This document shows positions 1-10,327 of a stretch of DNA of 64,000 bases, piece after piece; the stretch's first letter is position 1, and the number at the start of each line of letters is the position of its first letter. The position numbers and the translations under genes were made by a program. The DNA is from an uncultured Coriobacteriia bacterium (GTDB taxonomy: Bacteria > Actinomycetota > Coriobacteriia > Coriobacteriales > QAMH01). Below the pieces are notes generated by a model that did not search any database, was not told where the DNA came from, and worked only from the letters and a program-made list of their open reading frames with translations. The stretch is from NCBI GenBank assembly GCA_948466335.1, contig CAOKAE010000007.1, positions 1 through 64,000 of the forward strand, read 5' to 3'.

Positions 1-75
1 GCAGGGGGGGGGGGCCCCTTTTCCCCGTTCCCGTTTGCTTGGGGCCTGGGGGCCCGCCCCGGGGCAACTGGACCC
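1..75. other. G/C-homopolymer-rich left edge
   Basis: The first 75 bases contain long runs of G and C with no recognisable gene or signal. The stretch could be the downstream part of an intergenic region before lepA, or a low-quality contig edge. Nothing more can be said from the sequence. Confidence 0.4.
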
Positions 76-106
76 ATGTGCCACGGTGCCTGACCCCCTG
101 ACACAT
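76..106. repeat. REP-like palindromic 30-mer, copy 1
   Basis: Positions 77-106 are identical to the right arm of the hairpin at 42178-42244. The unit is itself an imperfect palindrome, beginning TGTGCCA and ending TGACACA, with GGTG and CCCC blocks between. Related copies are at 63551-63579 (inside a gene) and, degenerate, near 8188-8210. Its position just upstream of lepA and its recurrence suggest a dispersed extragenic palindrome. Confidence 0.7.
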
Positions 107-122
107 CGCCAACTGCGTTAGA

Positions 123-1934
<1,812 letters not shown>

Positions 1935-1941
1935 GCTTTTC

Positions 1942-2961
1942 GTGGCACAAATCGAAACATATCTTGCGACGCCTCTATGGCTTGCGCCCATGGCCGGTGT
2001 CACCGACCGCGCCTTTCGCGCCCTGTGTCTGCGACATGGAGCCGGCCTCACCTTCTCCGAGATGGTGAGTGCCAAGGGTCTCGAGTATAACGGCATCAAG
2101 ACCTTCGCGCTCACCGATCCGGCCGAGGAGGAGGCCGTGCTCGCCGTCCAGCTCTTCGGCTCGGAGCCCGCGTGCATGGCGCGCCAGGCCGCGCGTGTCG
2201 CCGAGCGTCTGGGGAAACGCCTTGCGCTCATCGACGTGAACATGGGATGTCCCGTGCGCAAGGTCGTGCGCCGCGGTGAGGGCTCGGCCCTCATGCAGAC
2301 CCCCGACCTGGCGGCCGATATCATACGCAGCATCGTCGATGCCGTTGACGCACCGGTCACGGCCAAGTTTCGCAGTGGCTGGACGAACGAGGAGAGAAAC
2401 GCCGTCGACTTCGCCAAGCGCCTCGAGCAGGCAGGAGCCGCGCTCGTGAGCGTGCACGGTCGCAGTGCGCGCCAGATGTATCGCGGCAAGGCGGACTGGG
2501 GCGTGATCGCGCAGGTGAAAGATGCCGTGAGCATTCCCGTCGCGGGAAGCGGCGACGTGTTCTCATACGACGATGCGTGCCGCATGCGCGAGGAGTGCGG
2601 TGTCGATGCGGTGCACGTTGCCCGCGGTGCCCGCGGCAACCCGTGGATATTCACGGGCCACGAGCCCACGCACGGCGAACGCGTCGCCGTCATGCGCGAG
2701 CACTTCGAGCTCTACCTCCACTACGCCAATCCGCTCAAGGCGCAAGATGAGCGTCCTTCGACGAGCGACGAGGCCATTTCCGCACCTCTCGACGCGTCCG
2801 CCCCATACTTGAGTCCGCTGCGTGCGCAGCTTGCCTGGTACGTGCACGGTCTGCCGTCTGCCGCGGCATTGCGGCGAGCTTTGAGCGAAGCGCGAAGCAT
2901 CGCGGACTTCGAGCGCATCTTCGACGAGGCAGATAGGCTCGCGGAAGGCGTGTCCCGATGA
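1942..2961 (+). CDS. dus: tRNA-dihydrouridine synthase
   Basis: A 339-residue flavin enzyme reducing uridines in the tRNA D-loop. Visible motifs are the N-terminal LAPMAGVTDRAFR, the catalytic-cysteine segment NMGCPVRKV near residue 93, and VHGRSARQMYRGKADW in the FMN barrel. The start is GTG, 7 bases after the lepA stop. Between residues about 260 and 290 there is a Ser/Pro/Asp-rich stretch before the C-terminal helical domain (AWYVHGLPSA) that looks longer than in typical Dus proteins. The stop overlaps the hemW start (ATGA at 2958-2961), showing translational coupling. Confidence 0.93.
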   Translation: MAQIETYLATPLWLAPMAGVTDRAFRALCLRHGAGLTFSEMVSAKGLEYNGIKTFALTDPAEEEAVLAVQLFGSEPACMARQAARVAERLGKRLALIDVNMGCPVRKVVRRGEGSALMQTPDLAADIIRSIVDAVDAPVTAKFRSGWTNEERNAVDFAKRLEQAGAALVSVHGRSARQMYRGKADWGVIAQVKDAVSIPVAGSGDVFSYDDACRMREECGVDAVHVARGARGNPWIFTGHEPTHGERVAVMREHFELYLHYANPLKAQDERPSTSDEAISAPLDASAPYLSPLRAQLAWYVHGLPSAAALRRALSEARSIADFERIFDEADRLAEGVSR

Positions 2962-4277
2962 TCGAGGCACTCTACCTGCACATTCCCTTCTGCGTCTCGC
3001 GGTGCGCGTACTGCGACTTCGCGACGAGCGCCTGCGATGACGATGCCCGCATGGATGCTTACGTGGATGCGCTATGCGTGCAGCTGCGCCGCGCGGCAAG
3101 GGCGGGGCTGCTCGGCCAGGTCAAGACGATCTACATCGGCGGCGGCACGCCCACGCACCTAGGCAGCCGACGCCTCAACACACTTGTCTACACTATCTCG
3201 CTTTCGGTCAACCTCGAAAACGTCGTCGAGTTCACCTGCGAGGCCAATCCCGAATCCATCGACGAGCGCATGGTGGCAGACCTCTTCTCGCTCGGCGTCA
3301 ATCGCTTCAGCCTCGGCGCCCAGAGCTTCGACGATGCGGTGCTCGCCGGATACGGACGCATCCACGATGCGGCGGCGATTGATGCCGCCCTCGCCGCCGT
3401 GCGCACACGCACCAATAACGTCTCGCTCGACCTCATCTGCGGAGGCCCCGGCCAGTCCATGGAATCGTGGCGGCAAAGCCTACAGCATGCCATCGACGCC
3501 GATGTCACGCACGTGAGCATCTACCCCCTCATCCTCGAGGACGACACCCCACTGGCCCGTCGCGTCGAGGCGGGGGAGTGTGCAATCGCCGATGACGATC
3601 TACAGGCCGACATGATGCTCGCCGCCTCCGAGCTCCTTGAGGCAGCTGGCTTCGAGCGCTACGAAGTCGCATCCTACGCAAAACCAGGCCTCCAATCCCA
3701 CCACAACACGGCGTATTGGACTGGTGCGGAGTATCTCGGCCTCGGGGCCGGAGCCTCGTCCATGCTCTCGCCTGAGAACGCTGAATGCGCGCTCGAAGCT
3801 GGGATATTCAAAGCGTGCGCTGAGGCTGGGTGGGGGATGCACAAAGCGAGTTTCCCTAAAGGGACTAGCTTCGCGTCGCCGCATACGAGCGAAAGCGCCA
3901 GTGGCGCTTCCGCGCGAGCTCAGGACTCTCTGAGCGACTGCGCCCCCACCCGGCCTTATGATGCTGACATCACCCGCATCCGCATCGGCGCATCGGCTGA
4001 TGATGTCGCATTCGCCGAATCGCTCGGATGCCCCCACGTCGAGGTCGAGCTACTCAGCGCCCGTCAATCCGCCGTCGAAGACCTCATGCTCGGCATGCGC
4101 CAAAGCATCGGCGTCTCGGTTGAGCAGGTGCGAGCCATCGAGGGGGCGCCCGCCGTCTTCGAGCGTCTCGAGAGCCTCGGGCTCGTGTGCCGGCGGAATG
4201 GTCGCCTCGTTCCCACCGAGCGTGGTTGGCTGCTCGGAAACGAGGTCTACGGCGCGATTTGGTCGCTCGCGTCCTAG
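2958..4277 (+). CDS. hemW: HemW-like radical SAM protein, with repeat-derived insert
   Basis: A 439-residue radical SAM protein of the HemW family (haem chaperone, formerly annotated as oxygen-independent coproporphyrinogen oxidase). The N-terminus YLHIPFCVSRCAYCDF carries the CX3CX2C 4Fe-4S motif, followed by the SAM-binding YIGGGTPTHL and GAQSFDD. The C-terminal HemW domain resumes at about residue 336 (ARQSAVEDLMLGMRQ). It is longer than the usual 370-400 residues because residues about 290-331 come from a structured repeat inserted in frame (3828-3951). The ATG overlaps the dus stop. The insert may reduce or alter function; the catalytic core is intact. Confidence 0.9.
   Translation: MIEALYLHIPFCVSRCAYCDFATSACDDDARMDAYVDALCVQLRRAARAGLLGQVKTIYIGGGTPTHLGSRRLNTLVYTISLSVNLENVVEFTCEANPESIDERMVADLFSLGVNRFSLGAQSFDDAVLAGYGRIHDAAAIDAALAAVRTRTNNVSLDLICGGPGQSMESWRQSLQHAIDADVTHVSIYPLILEDDTPLARRVEAGECAIADDDLQADMMLAASELLEAAGFERYEVASYAKPGLQSHHNTAYWTGAEYLGLGAGASSMLSPENAECALEAGIFKACAEAGWGMHKASFPKGTSFASPHTSESASGASARAQDSLSDCAPTRPYDADITRIRIGASADDVAFAESLGCPHVEVELLSARQSAVEDLMLGMRQSIGVSVEQVRAIEGAPAVFERLESLGLVCRRNGRLVPTERGWLLGNEVYGAIWSLAS
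3828..3951. repeat. Structured hairpin repeat inside hemW
   Basis: A 9-bp terminal stem (3828-3836 with 3943-3951) encloses conserved modules: GCGAGTTTCCC at 3846-3856, a 23-base block at 3861-3883 identical to 63706-63728, GCGAAAGC, a 7-bp hairpin at 3893-3909, and TCTGAGCG. The same modules occur in the element at 63601-63791 but in circularly permuted order. The reading frame of hemW stays open through it. Confidence 0.75.
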
Positions 4278-4388
4278 TACTTTACGTTCGCCTATGGCTT
4301 GGTGACGAAACGTTTACGATTCCCAGCGCCTGTCCGTCCGTACCCCACAATGTTCTGCGTCAAATTTGAGTGCGGGGAGCTATTGCGC

Positions 4389-5495
4389 ATGGCGTATGAG
4401 TATTACGAGATCCTTGGCGTGTCACGCGAGGTCAGCGTAACGGAGATAAAGAAGGCCTTCAGACGTAAGGCCCGCGAGCTACATCCGGACGTCAACAAGG
4501 CCCCCGATGCCGAGGAGCGCTTCAAGGAGCTCAACGAGGCATACGACGTGCTCTCCGACCCCCAGAAGAAATCCCTCTACGACCGCTATGGCACGCCCGA
4601 AGCCGCACAGGGCTTTGGTGGCTACCAGGCCGTCGACATGAGCGACATCTTTGGCGGCATGGGCGACATCTTCAGCTCGTTCTTCGGCGGCATGGGTGGC
4701 CGCGGTGCCCAGCAGGTCCGGCGTGATGGCCGCGACATGGGTATCGGCCTGCGCCTCACGCTCGAGGAAGTGGCCCGGGGCGCCAAGAAGGACATCGTCT
4801 ACGATCGCCTGGCCACCTGCGAGGAATGCGGTGGCAGCGGCGCGGCCGAGGACGGCAAGGAGGTCGAGTGCCCCACCTGCCACGGCTCCGGTCATGTCGT
4901 GAGCGTGCAGCATACCTTCCTCGGCGATATGCAGACGGCCGTCACCTGTCCGGACTGCGGGGGTACGGGTCGCACCATCGACAAGCCGTGCCCGGAGTGC
5001 CAGGGTCAGGGTCGTGTTCCCGATCGCGAGCATCTCACCATCGAAATCCCCCTCGGCATCCATGACGGGCAGCAGATTCGCGTCAAGGACCGCGGCGAGG
5101 CCGGCATGCAAGGCGCGCCGGCGGGTGACCTGATCGCCACGGTGCGCATCGACCCGCACGAGTACTTCGAGCGCGATGGTGACAACTTGCACACGCGCGC
5201 CAACATCACCGTCGTCCAGGCAATGGTCGGCGCCGATATCACCGTCTGCGGCATCCTCGAGGACGAGGAAGTGCCCGTACACATTCCCGAAGGCTGCCAG
5301 CCGGGCCAGACCCTGCGCGTCAAGGGCTATGGACTGCCCATGTTCCGCCGCAACAGCAAGCGCGGTGACCTGCTCGTGCACGTCACGGTCGTCGTACCCA
5401 GGAAGCTCACGCGCAAGGCCAAGAAGGTCGCCGAGGAGCTTGGCGAGGAAATCGGTGACGACATCTCCAAGGAACGCGCGCCCCTCATCCAGTAG
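4389..5495 (+). CDS. dnaJ: Chaperone protein DnaJ
   Basis: A 368-residue Hsp40 co-chaperone that stimulates DnaK ATPase and delivers clients. The J domain ([23 protein letters not shown]) contains the HPD motif near residue 35. A Gly/Phe-rich region follows, then four CxxCxGxG-type zinc repeats ([32 protein letters not shown]) and the substrate-binding C-terminal domain. An upstream in-frame ATG at 4299 exists, but 4389 gives the canonical N-terminus and follows a GGGGAG ribosome-binding site. No hrcA, grpE or dnaK lies next to it, so this is a free-standing dnaJ copy downstream of hemW. Confidence 0.96.
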   Translation: MAYEYYEILGVSREVSVTEIKKAFRRKARELHPDVNKAPDAEERFKELNEAYDVLSDPQKKSLYDRYGTPEAAQGFGGYQAVDMSDIFGGMGDIFSSFFGGMGGRGAQQVRRDGRDMGIGLRLTLEEVARGAKKDIVYDRLATCEECGGSGAAEDGKEVECPTCHGSGHVVSVQHTFLGDMQTAVTCPDCGGTGRTIDKPCPECQGQGRVPDREHLTIEIPLGIHDGQQIRVKDRGEAGMQGAPAGDLIATVRIDPHEYFERDGDNLHTRANITVVQAMVGADITVCGILEDEEVPVHIPEGCQPGQTLRVKGYGLPMFRRNSKRGDLLVHVTVVVPRKLTRKAKKVAEELGEEIGDDISKERAPLIQ

Positions 5496-5548
5496 GCCTT
5501 TCGCATCAAGAGATATTTGTATTGTGTGAGAAATAAAGAAAACGTTCG

Positions 5549-5576
5549 TTCCCTTATCCGGGAAAGTGCGTATACT
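5549..5576 (+). promoter_or_regulatory. Predicted sigma70-type promoter for rubrerythrin
   Basis: TTCCCT at 5549-5554 and the extended -10 GCGTATACT (TATACT at 5571-5576) are 16 bases apart, about 45 bases before the rubrerythrin ATG. The 125-base gap after dnaJ is AT-richer than its surroundings, as expected for a promoter. Confidence 0.5.
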
Positions 5577-5620
5577 ATGCAGCACATTGCACGGCCAATC
5601 CAGAAGGAAGAGTGATTACC

Positions 5621-6160
5621 ATGGATCTCAAGGGTAGCCAGACAGAAATCAACCTGCAGACCGCCTTTGCGGGCGAGTCCCAGGCTCACACCAAGTACGA
5701 GTACTACGCCAGCCAGGCCAAGAAGGACGGCTACGAGCAAATCGCGGCCCTGTTCCTCGAGACCTCCCACAACGAGAAGGAGCATGCCAAGATCTGGTTC
5801 AAGTACCTGCATGGTGGCGAGATGCCCGAGACGCTTCCCAATCTCGAGGATGCCGCCGCCGGCGAGAACTACGAGTGGACCGACATGTACGCAGGCTTCG
5901 CGCAGACCGCGCGCGAGGAGGGCTTCGAGGAGATCGCCCTGCGCTTCGAGATGGTCGGCGCCATCGAGAAGACGCACGAGGAGCGCTATCGCAAGCTCAT
6001 CGAGAACATCGAGGACGGCCTGGTCTTCAGCCGCGACGGCGACGCCATCTGGATCTGCCGCAACTGCGGCCATATCGTCATCGGCAAGAACGCCCCCGAG
6101 ATTTGCCCGGTGTGCTCGCATCCCAAGGCGTTCTTCGAGCTTCGCGCCGAGAACTACTAG
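5621..6160 (+). CDS. rbr: Rubrerythrin
   Basis: A 179-residue non-haem iron peroxidase that reduces hydrogen peroxide in anaerobes. The N-terminal ferritin-like four-helix domain has the diiron ligands in [26 protein letters not shown] and [10 protein letters not shown]-terminal rubredoxin domain carries [10 protein letters not shown] and [11 protein letters not shown], two CxxC pairs for one iron. The ATG at 5621 is preferred over the GTG at 5612 because AGAAGGAAG at 5602-5610 is correctly spaced for it. A small rubredoxin-like gene follows and probably supplies electrons. Confidence 0.96.
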   Translation: MDLKGSQTEINLQTAFAGESQAHTKYEYYASQAKKDGYEQIAALFLETSHNEKEHAKIWFKYLHGGEMPETLPNLEDAAAGENYEWTDMYAGFAQTAREEGFEEIALRFEMVGAIEKTHEERYRKLIENIEDGLVFSRDGDAIWICRNCGHIVIGKNAPEICPVCSHPKAFFELRAENY

Positions 6161-6190
6161 GATTCGACAGTCTCGTTTCGAGGAGTGACC

Positions 6191-6307
6191 ATGAAGAAGT
6201 GGCGTTGTAAGCTTTGCGGATACGTCTACGAGGGCGAACAACCGCCCGAGGTCTGCCCGCTCTGCGGTGCGCCTGCCTCGGAATTCGAACTCGTCGAAGA
6301 CGAATAA
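6191..6307 (+). CDS. Minimal rubredoxin-like protein (38 aa)
   Basis: A 38-residue protein, MKKWRCKLCGYVYEGEQPPE then VCPLCGAPASEFELVEDE, with two CxxCG pairs (residues 6/9 and 23/26) forming a rubredoxin-type iron site. At about 38 residues it is shorter than standard rubredoxins (about 52) and matches the rubredoxin tail of rubrerythrins. It starts 30 bases after rubrerythrin behind a good GAGGAGTGACC site, so the two form an operon for peroxide reduction. Role as electron donor is inferred from context. Confidence 0.88.
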   Translation: MKKWRCKLCGYVYEGEQPPEVCPLCGAPASEFELVEDE

Positions 6308-6329
6308 CGGCTTATCAGCAAGCACGGGC

Positions 6330-6365
6330 GACGGGTCATCGGAGCTTTCCGGTGGCCCGTCTTCG
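6330..6365 (+). terminator. Hairpin terminator after the rubrerythrin operon
   Basis: A stem of about 14 pairs (outer GACGGG with CCCGTC, two G-T wobbles) around a GCTT loop spans 6330-6361. The following T tract is short (TTCGTT), so efficiency is uncertain. Confidence 0.5.
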
Positions 6366-6376
6366 TTGGTGGCGCT

Positions 6377-7195
6377 ATGAATCTTGTCGAAATCACATCA
6401 TTGGATAGCCCGGAGCTCGACGCCTACGCACGTCTGACCGAAGCGCAGCTGCGCAACAGACTCGAGCCCGACAAGGGCATCTTCATTGCCGAGTCGCCCA
6501 AGGTCATCGCCCGCGCGCTCGATGCGGGGATGCAACCGCTCTCCCTGCTCATGGCGCGCTCGCACCTCGAGGAATGCGCAGGGCTCATCGCAGCTTGCGG
6601 CGATGTCCCCGTCTACACCGGTGACGATGCCATACTCGAGGACCTGACGGGCTTCCAACTGACGCGCGGCGTGCTCTGCGCGATGCGACGTCCGCAGCTA
6701 CCCACGGTCGAGGAGCTGCTTGCCGATGCGCGACGCGTCGCCGTACTCGAGGGCATCGTCGACCACACGAACGTAGGTGCCATGTTTCGTTCGGCCGCCG
6801 CGCTCGACGTCGACGCCGTGCTCGTGACGCCGACCTGCTGCGACCCGCTCTATCGCCGGGCCGTGCGCGTCTCGATGGGCACGGTCTTCCAGATTCCCTG
6901 GACGCGCATAGGCGAGGAGGCGGCCGATTGGCCCGACGCCGGCATGAAGCTGCTGCATGACCTCGGCTTCAAGACGGCCGCACTTGCCCTCTGCGACGAT
7001 TCGGTGCCTCTCGACGACGTGGCGCTCAACGCCGAGGAGAGGCTTTCGATGATATTCGGTACCGAAGGCGATGGGTTGGCGGCTGCGACAATCGCGCAAT
7101 GCGATTACACCGTGCGCATACCGATGGCCCATGGCGTCGACTCGCTCAACGTCGCCGCCGCAAGCGCCGTCACGTTCTGGCAGCTGTGCAGATAG
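6377..7195 (+). CDS. SpoU/TrmH-family RNA 2'-O-methyltransferase
   Basis: A 272-residue SPOUT methyltransferase acting on rRNA or tRNA ribose. The N-terminal substrate-binding part is followed by the trefoil-knot domain with motif 1 DHTNVGAMFRSAAALDVDAV (near residue 130), motif 2 FGTEGDGL and motif 3 IPMAHGVDSLNVAAASAV. The exact target cannot be told from sequence. It stands alone between the rubredoxin terminator and the exonuclease III gene. Confidence 0.9.
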   Translation: MNLVEITSLDSPELDAYARLTEAQLRNRLEPDKGIFIAESPKVIARALDAGMQPLSLLMARSHLEECAGLIAACGDVPVYTGDDAILEDLTGFQLTRGVLCAMRRPQLPTVEELLADARRVAVLEGIVDHTNVGAMFRSAAALDVDAVLVTPTCCDPLYRRAVRVSMGTVFQIPWTRIGEEAADWPDAGMKLLHDLGFKTAALALCDDSVPLDDVALNAEERLSMIFGTEGDGLAAATIAQCDYTVRIPMAHGVDSLNVAAASAVTFWQLCR

Positions 7196-7246
7196 GATGC
7201 GCCACGGGGCCGGATCCCTTGGCGCATGCGGAAAGGGTTGTTGCAG

Positions 7247-8008
7247 ATGAAATTCGTATCATGGAACGTCAATGGCTTGCGTGCCGTCGCCAAGAAGGGC
7301 TTCGACGAAATCTTTCGCGCATTCGATGCGGACATATTCGCCGTTCAGGAGACCAAGCTCCAGGAGGGTCAGAGCCCCCTCGATTTCGAGGGCTATCACG
7401 AATACTGGAGCTACGCCGAGAAGAAGGGGTATTCGGGTACGGCCGTCTTCACGAAGCGCGAGCCGCTTGCGGTCTTTCATGGCATCGGCGATAGTCGCTT
7501 CGATTGCGAGGGTCGCACCGTGACGCTCGAATTCGAGGACTTCTACTTCGTCTGCGTCTACACGCCCAATGCCCAGCACGAGCTCGCGCGCATCGACTAC
7601 CGTTGCGCCTTCGAAGACGCCTTCAGGGCGTATCTGGGCGGCCTCGCGTCGAAAAAGGGCGTCGTTGTGTGCGGCGACATGAACGTCGCTCACGAACCCA
7701 TCGACTTGGCGCGCCCCAAGGAAAACATCGGCAACGCCGGTTTTTCCGATGAGGAACGCGGCAAGTTCGACGAACTGCTAGCCAGTGGCTTCGTCGACAC
7801 CTTCCGCCTGCTGCATCCCGACACGGCTGACGCGTACTCCTGGTGGAGCTACCGCATGAAGGCGCGGGAGCGAAACGTCGGATGGCGCATCGACTACTTC
7901 CTCGTGAGCGATTCGCTCAAGGACAAGGTCGTCGCGGCAGGCATCGAGTCCGATGTCTTCGGCAGCGACCACTGCCCCGTATCGCTCGTGCTCGATATTG
8001 ACGAGTAG
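7247..8008 (+). CDS. xth: Exodeoxyribonuclease III (AP endonuclease)
   Basis: A 253-residue Mg-dependent AP endonuclease/3'-exonuclease for base-excision repair. N-terminus MKFVSWNVNGLRAV, catalytic Glu in VQETKLQ, GDMNVAH, WRIDYFLVS and the catalytic GSDHCPV near the C-terminus are all present. The ATG at 7247 is preferred over an in-frame ATG at 7226 because it gives the canonical N-terminus. Length matches ExoA/Xth proteins. Confidence 0.96.
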   Translation: MKFVSWNVNGLRAVAKKGFDEIFRAFDADIFAVQETKLQEGQSPLDFEGYHEYWSYAEKKGYSGTAVFTKREPLAVFHGIGDSRFDCEGRTVTLEFEDFYFVCVYTPNAQHELARIDYRCAFEDAFRAYLGGLASKKGVVVCGDMNVAHEPIDLARPKENIGNAGFSDEERGKFDELLASGFVDTFRLLHPDTADAYSWWSYRMKARERNVGWRIDYFLVSDSLKDKVVAAGIESDVFGSDHCPVSLVLDIDE

Positions 8009-8010
8009 GA

Positions 8011-8066
8011 GCGTCGGGCAGGTCCCTCGCCTCGACGGTCGCTTCCCGACGGCCCACTTCGCGATG
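8011..8066. repeat. Partial tandem duplicate of the 8.07-kb hairpin element
   Basis: These 56 bases repeat the left part of the element at 8067-8170 with only a few differences, including one missing base. It carries the left terminal arm GCGTCGGGCAGGTC but has no right arm of its own. Confidence 0.75.
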
Positions 8067-8170
8067 GCGTCGGGCAGGTCGCCTCGCCTCGATGGTCGCT
8101 CCCCGACGGCCCACTTCGTGGTCCTTTCGGCTCGCTCCCTTAGACCTCAGCTCGACGACCTGCCCGACGC
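8067..8170. repeat. Structured hairpin repeat, type A, copy 1
   Basis: Terminal arms GCGTCGGGCAGGTC (8067-8080) and its exact complement at 8157-8170 enclose a core of about 58 bases that, read on the minus strand, matches the core of the element at 48187-48296 at roughly 50 of 58 positions. The terminal stems are unrelated in sequence between copies, and an internal hairpin shows a compensatory change. It fills the gap between exonuclease III and rarA. Confidence 0.8.
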
Positions 8171-8232
8171 TGGGTTATTTGACATGATAGGTGCCTGGCA
8201 CCCGTCACATTTACATGCGGTATCATGGGTCC

Positions 8233-9525
8233 ATGGATAGTTCGATGGACACGCTCTTTTCCGAAGTCGACGGCGAGACGCGCTTTGCGGCCGCACCCCT
8301 TGCCGTGCGCATGCGTCCGCGCACGCTCAACGAGATAGTCGGCCAGGAAGAGGCAGTCGGCAAGGACACCTGGCTCAGACGGGCCATCGCCAACGACACG
8401 CTGTCCTCGGTCATCCTCTTCGGGCCGGCAGGTACGGGCAAGACCTCCATCGCTCATGTCATCGCCAATTCCACGAACGCCGCTTTCGTCGAAGTGTCGG
8501 CCGTGTCGGGCACGGTTGCCGATTTGCGCCGCGAGATAAAGGCAGCCGAGGAGCGCCTGCTTGCGTTCAAGCGTCGCACCATCCTCTTCATCGATGAGAT
8601 TCACCGCTTCTCTCGATCCCAGCAAGACGCCCTGCTCCATGCCGTCGAGGATCGCATTGTCATCCTCGTCGGCGCGACGACGGAAAACCCCTTCTTCGAA
8701 GTCAACTCGGCGCTCATCTCGCGCTCACGCATCGTCGAGCTCAAACCCATCGGCAACCACGGCATCAAGATGCTCGTCAAGCGCGCTCTCGAAGACGAGC
8801 GCGGGCTCGCCAACGAATACACGATCTCGGACGAGGCCCTCAATGCCATCGTCATCACGGCCGGCGGCGATGCGCGCACGGCGCTCACGACGCTCGAGCT
8901 CGCGGCGGCACTCACCGAATCCGGGGGCGAGATCGGCACCGAGCAGGTACGCGAGGCATCACCACGCCGTCAGCTCCCGTACGACAAGGATGGCGACACG
9001 CATTACGATGTCATCTCGGCCTTCATCAAATCGATGCGAGGCAGCGACCCGGATGCGACCGTCTACTGGCTCGCGCGCATGATCGAAGGCGGGGAGGACC
9101 CGCGCTTCATCGCGCGTCGCATCTTCATCTTGGCAAGCGAGGACGTCGGGCTCGCCGACCCGCGCGCCATCACGATTGCGGCGGCGGCCTTCAAGTCGGC
9201 CGAGAGCATCGGATACCCCGAGTGCCGCATCAACCTCGCCGAAGCCGCCATCTACATGGCGCTTGCCCCCAAGTCCAACGCCGCCTATCTCGCCATCGAT
9301 GCCGCCCTCAAGGAAGTGCGCGAAGGGCCGCTGCGCAGCGTGCCCACGCATCTGCGCGATCGTCATCGTCCTGGCTCCGAAGCCTACGGCACCTACCTCT
9401 ATCCGCACGATTACCCAGGCGCCCAGGTCGAGCAGCAGTACCTGCCCGATGGCCTCGAGCGCGGCTGCTTCTACAAGCCGACGAGCATCGGTTGGGAAAA
9501 ACTCCGCTTCCCACCAGAGGAGTAA
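8233..9525 (+). CDS. rarA: Replication-associated recombination protein RarA (MgsA)
   Basis: A 430-residue AAA+ ATPase acting at stalled replication forks. Walker A FGPAGTGKTS, Walker [10 protein letters not shown] and the sensor segment GATTENPFFEVN are visible, followed by the RarA C-terminal clamp-loader-like domain ending ERGCFYKPTSIGWE. In-frame starts are GTG 8191, ATG 8233 and ATG 8245; 8233 was chosen because it begins just before the conserved region, though no strong ribosome-binding site decides. A degenerate REP-like sequence lies just upstream (8188-8210). Confidence 0.93.
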   Translation: MDSSMDTLFSEVDGETRFAAAPLAVRMRPRTLNEIVGQEEAVGKDTWLRRAIANDTLSSVILFGPAGTGKTSIAHVIANSTNAAFVEVSAVSGTVADLRREIKAAEERLLAFKRRTILFIDEIHRFSRSQQDALLHAVEDRIVILVGATTENPFFEVNSALISRSRIVELKPIGNHGIKMLVKRALEDERGLANEYTISDEALNAIVITAGGDARTALTTLELAAALTESGGEIGTEQVREASPRRQLPYDKDGDTHYDVISAFIKSMRGSDPDATVYWLARMIEGGEDPRFIARRIFILASEDVGLADPRAITIAAAAFKSAESIGYPECRINLAEAAIYMALAPKSNAAYLAIDAALKEVREGPLRSVPTHLRDRHRPGSEAYGTYLYPHDYPGAQVEQQYLPDGLERGCFYKPTSIGWEKLRFPPEE

Positions 9526-9638
9526 GTTTCTTCTTTATGCGCAAAAGAGGTGGATGGCGTTTCGCAAGCGGGATAAACTGCGCTATCATCTAAGTCTAGA
9601 TATACACACGTGAACCCGACACGATTTGGGGGACTCTC

Positions 9639-10277
9639 ATGAATGAATTTCTCACACAGGCATGGCCCTTCGCGGCAGCCGTTCTCGTTATCCTGGGCAT
9701 CGTCGCCCTCGTCTTTCTCGTCATCATCCTCTATCGCGCAAGCGTGACGATGAAGTCGGTCCAGAACATCGCGGCCGACGCCGAGAAGGAGGTCGCACCG
9801 GCGCTCACCAAGGTGAATCCCATGGTCGACAAGGCCGAGCTCATGCTCGACACGGTCAATCTCGAGATGCTGCGCGTTGATGCCATACTCGAGGACGTCG
9901 AGCAGATCACCGACGTCGCGGGCAAGGCGGCCACCACGGTCGATGCCGTGACCTCCGCACCTGCCGAGGCCGTGACCTCGATCGTCGACCGCATCCGCGG
10001 CTCCATCGGCTCCAAGCGCAGCAACAAGGTGAAGCAGGAGCGTCTGGTCTATCCCATCGGCGGCGCCCGCAAGATCGAAGAGCAACCCTCGCAGGACGCT
10101 CAGGCGCAGACGAGTCCCGCCGACGACGAGGCGATGAAGAAGGCCGCCCAGCAGGCCGCCGAGACGGCGACCGAAGTCGAGGAGGTCGACATCGTCATCG
10201 AGTCGACGGGCCAGGCCGTCCCCCACGCTCCCGCGCAGGAAGAAGAGGCTCCCACGGCTTCGAGCAAGACGGCATAG
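9639..10277 (+). CDS. Membrane-anchored DUF948-like protein
   Basis: A 212-residue protein with one N-terminal transmembrane segment (residues about 9-31, PFAAAVLVILGIVALVFLVI), then an amphipathic helical region with repeated T/V/E/D heptads and an acidic, Ala/Gln-rich low-complexity tail. The pattern is that of DUF948-type general stress proteins. It is placed between rarA and alaS, and its function is unknown. A GGGGGA ribosome-binding site precedes the ATG. Confidence 0.75.
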   Translation: MNEFLTQAWPFAAAVLVILGIVALVFLVIILYRASVTMKSVQNIAADAEKEVAPALTKVNPMVDKAELMLDTVNLEMLRVDAILEDVEQITDVAGKAATTVDAVTSAPAEAVTSIVDRIRGSIGSKRSNKVKQERLVYPIGGARKIEEQPSQDAQAQTSPADDEAMKKAAQQAAETATEVEEVDIVIESTGQAVPHAPAQEEEAPTASSKTA

Positions 10278-10327
10278 CGCCCATATATCACGTATCCACA
10301 TAGAAGCACGATCAGGCAAGGAGCATC

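Noticed and set aside
4278-4388. CIRCE or HAIR heat-shock operator before dnaJ
   Set aside because: Only half-site-like words such as TTGAGT were seen, with no paired second half at the required spacing.
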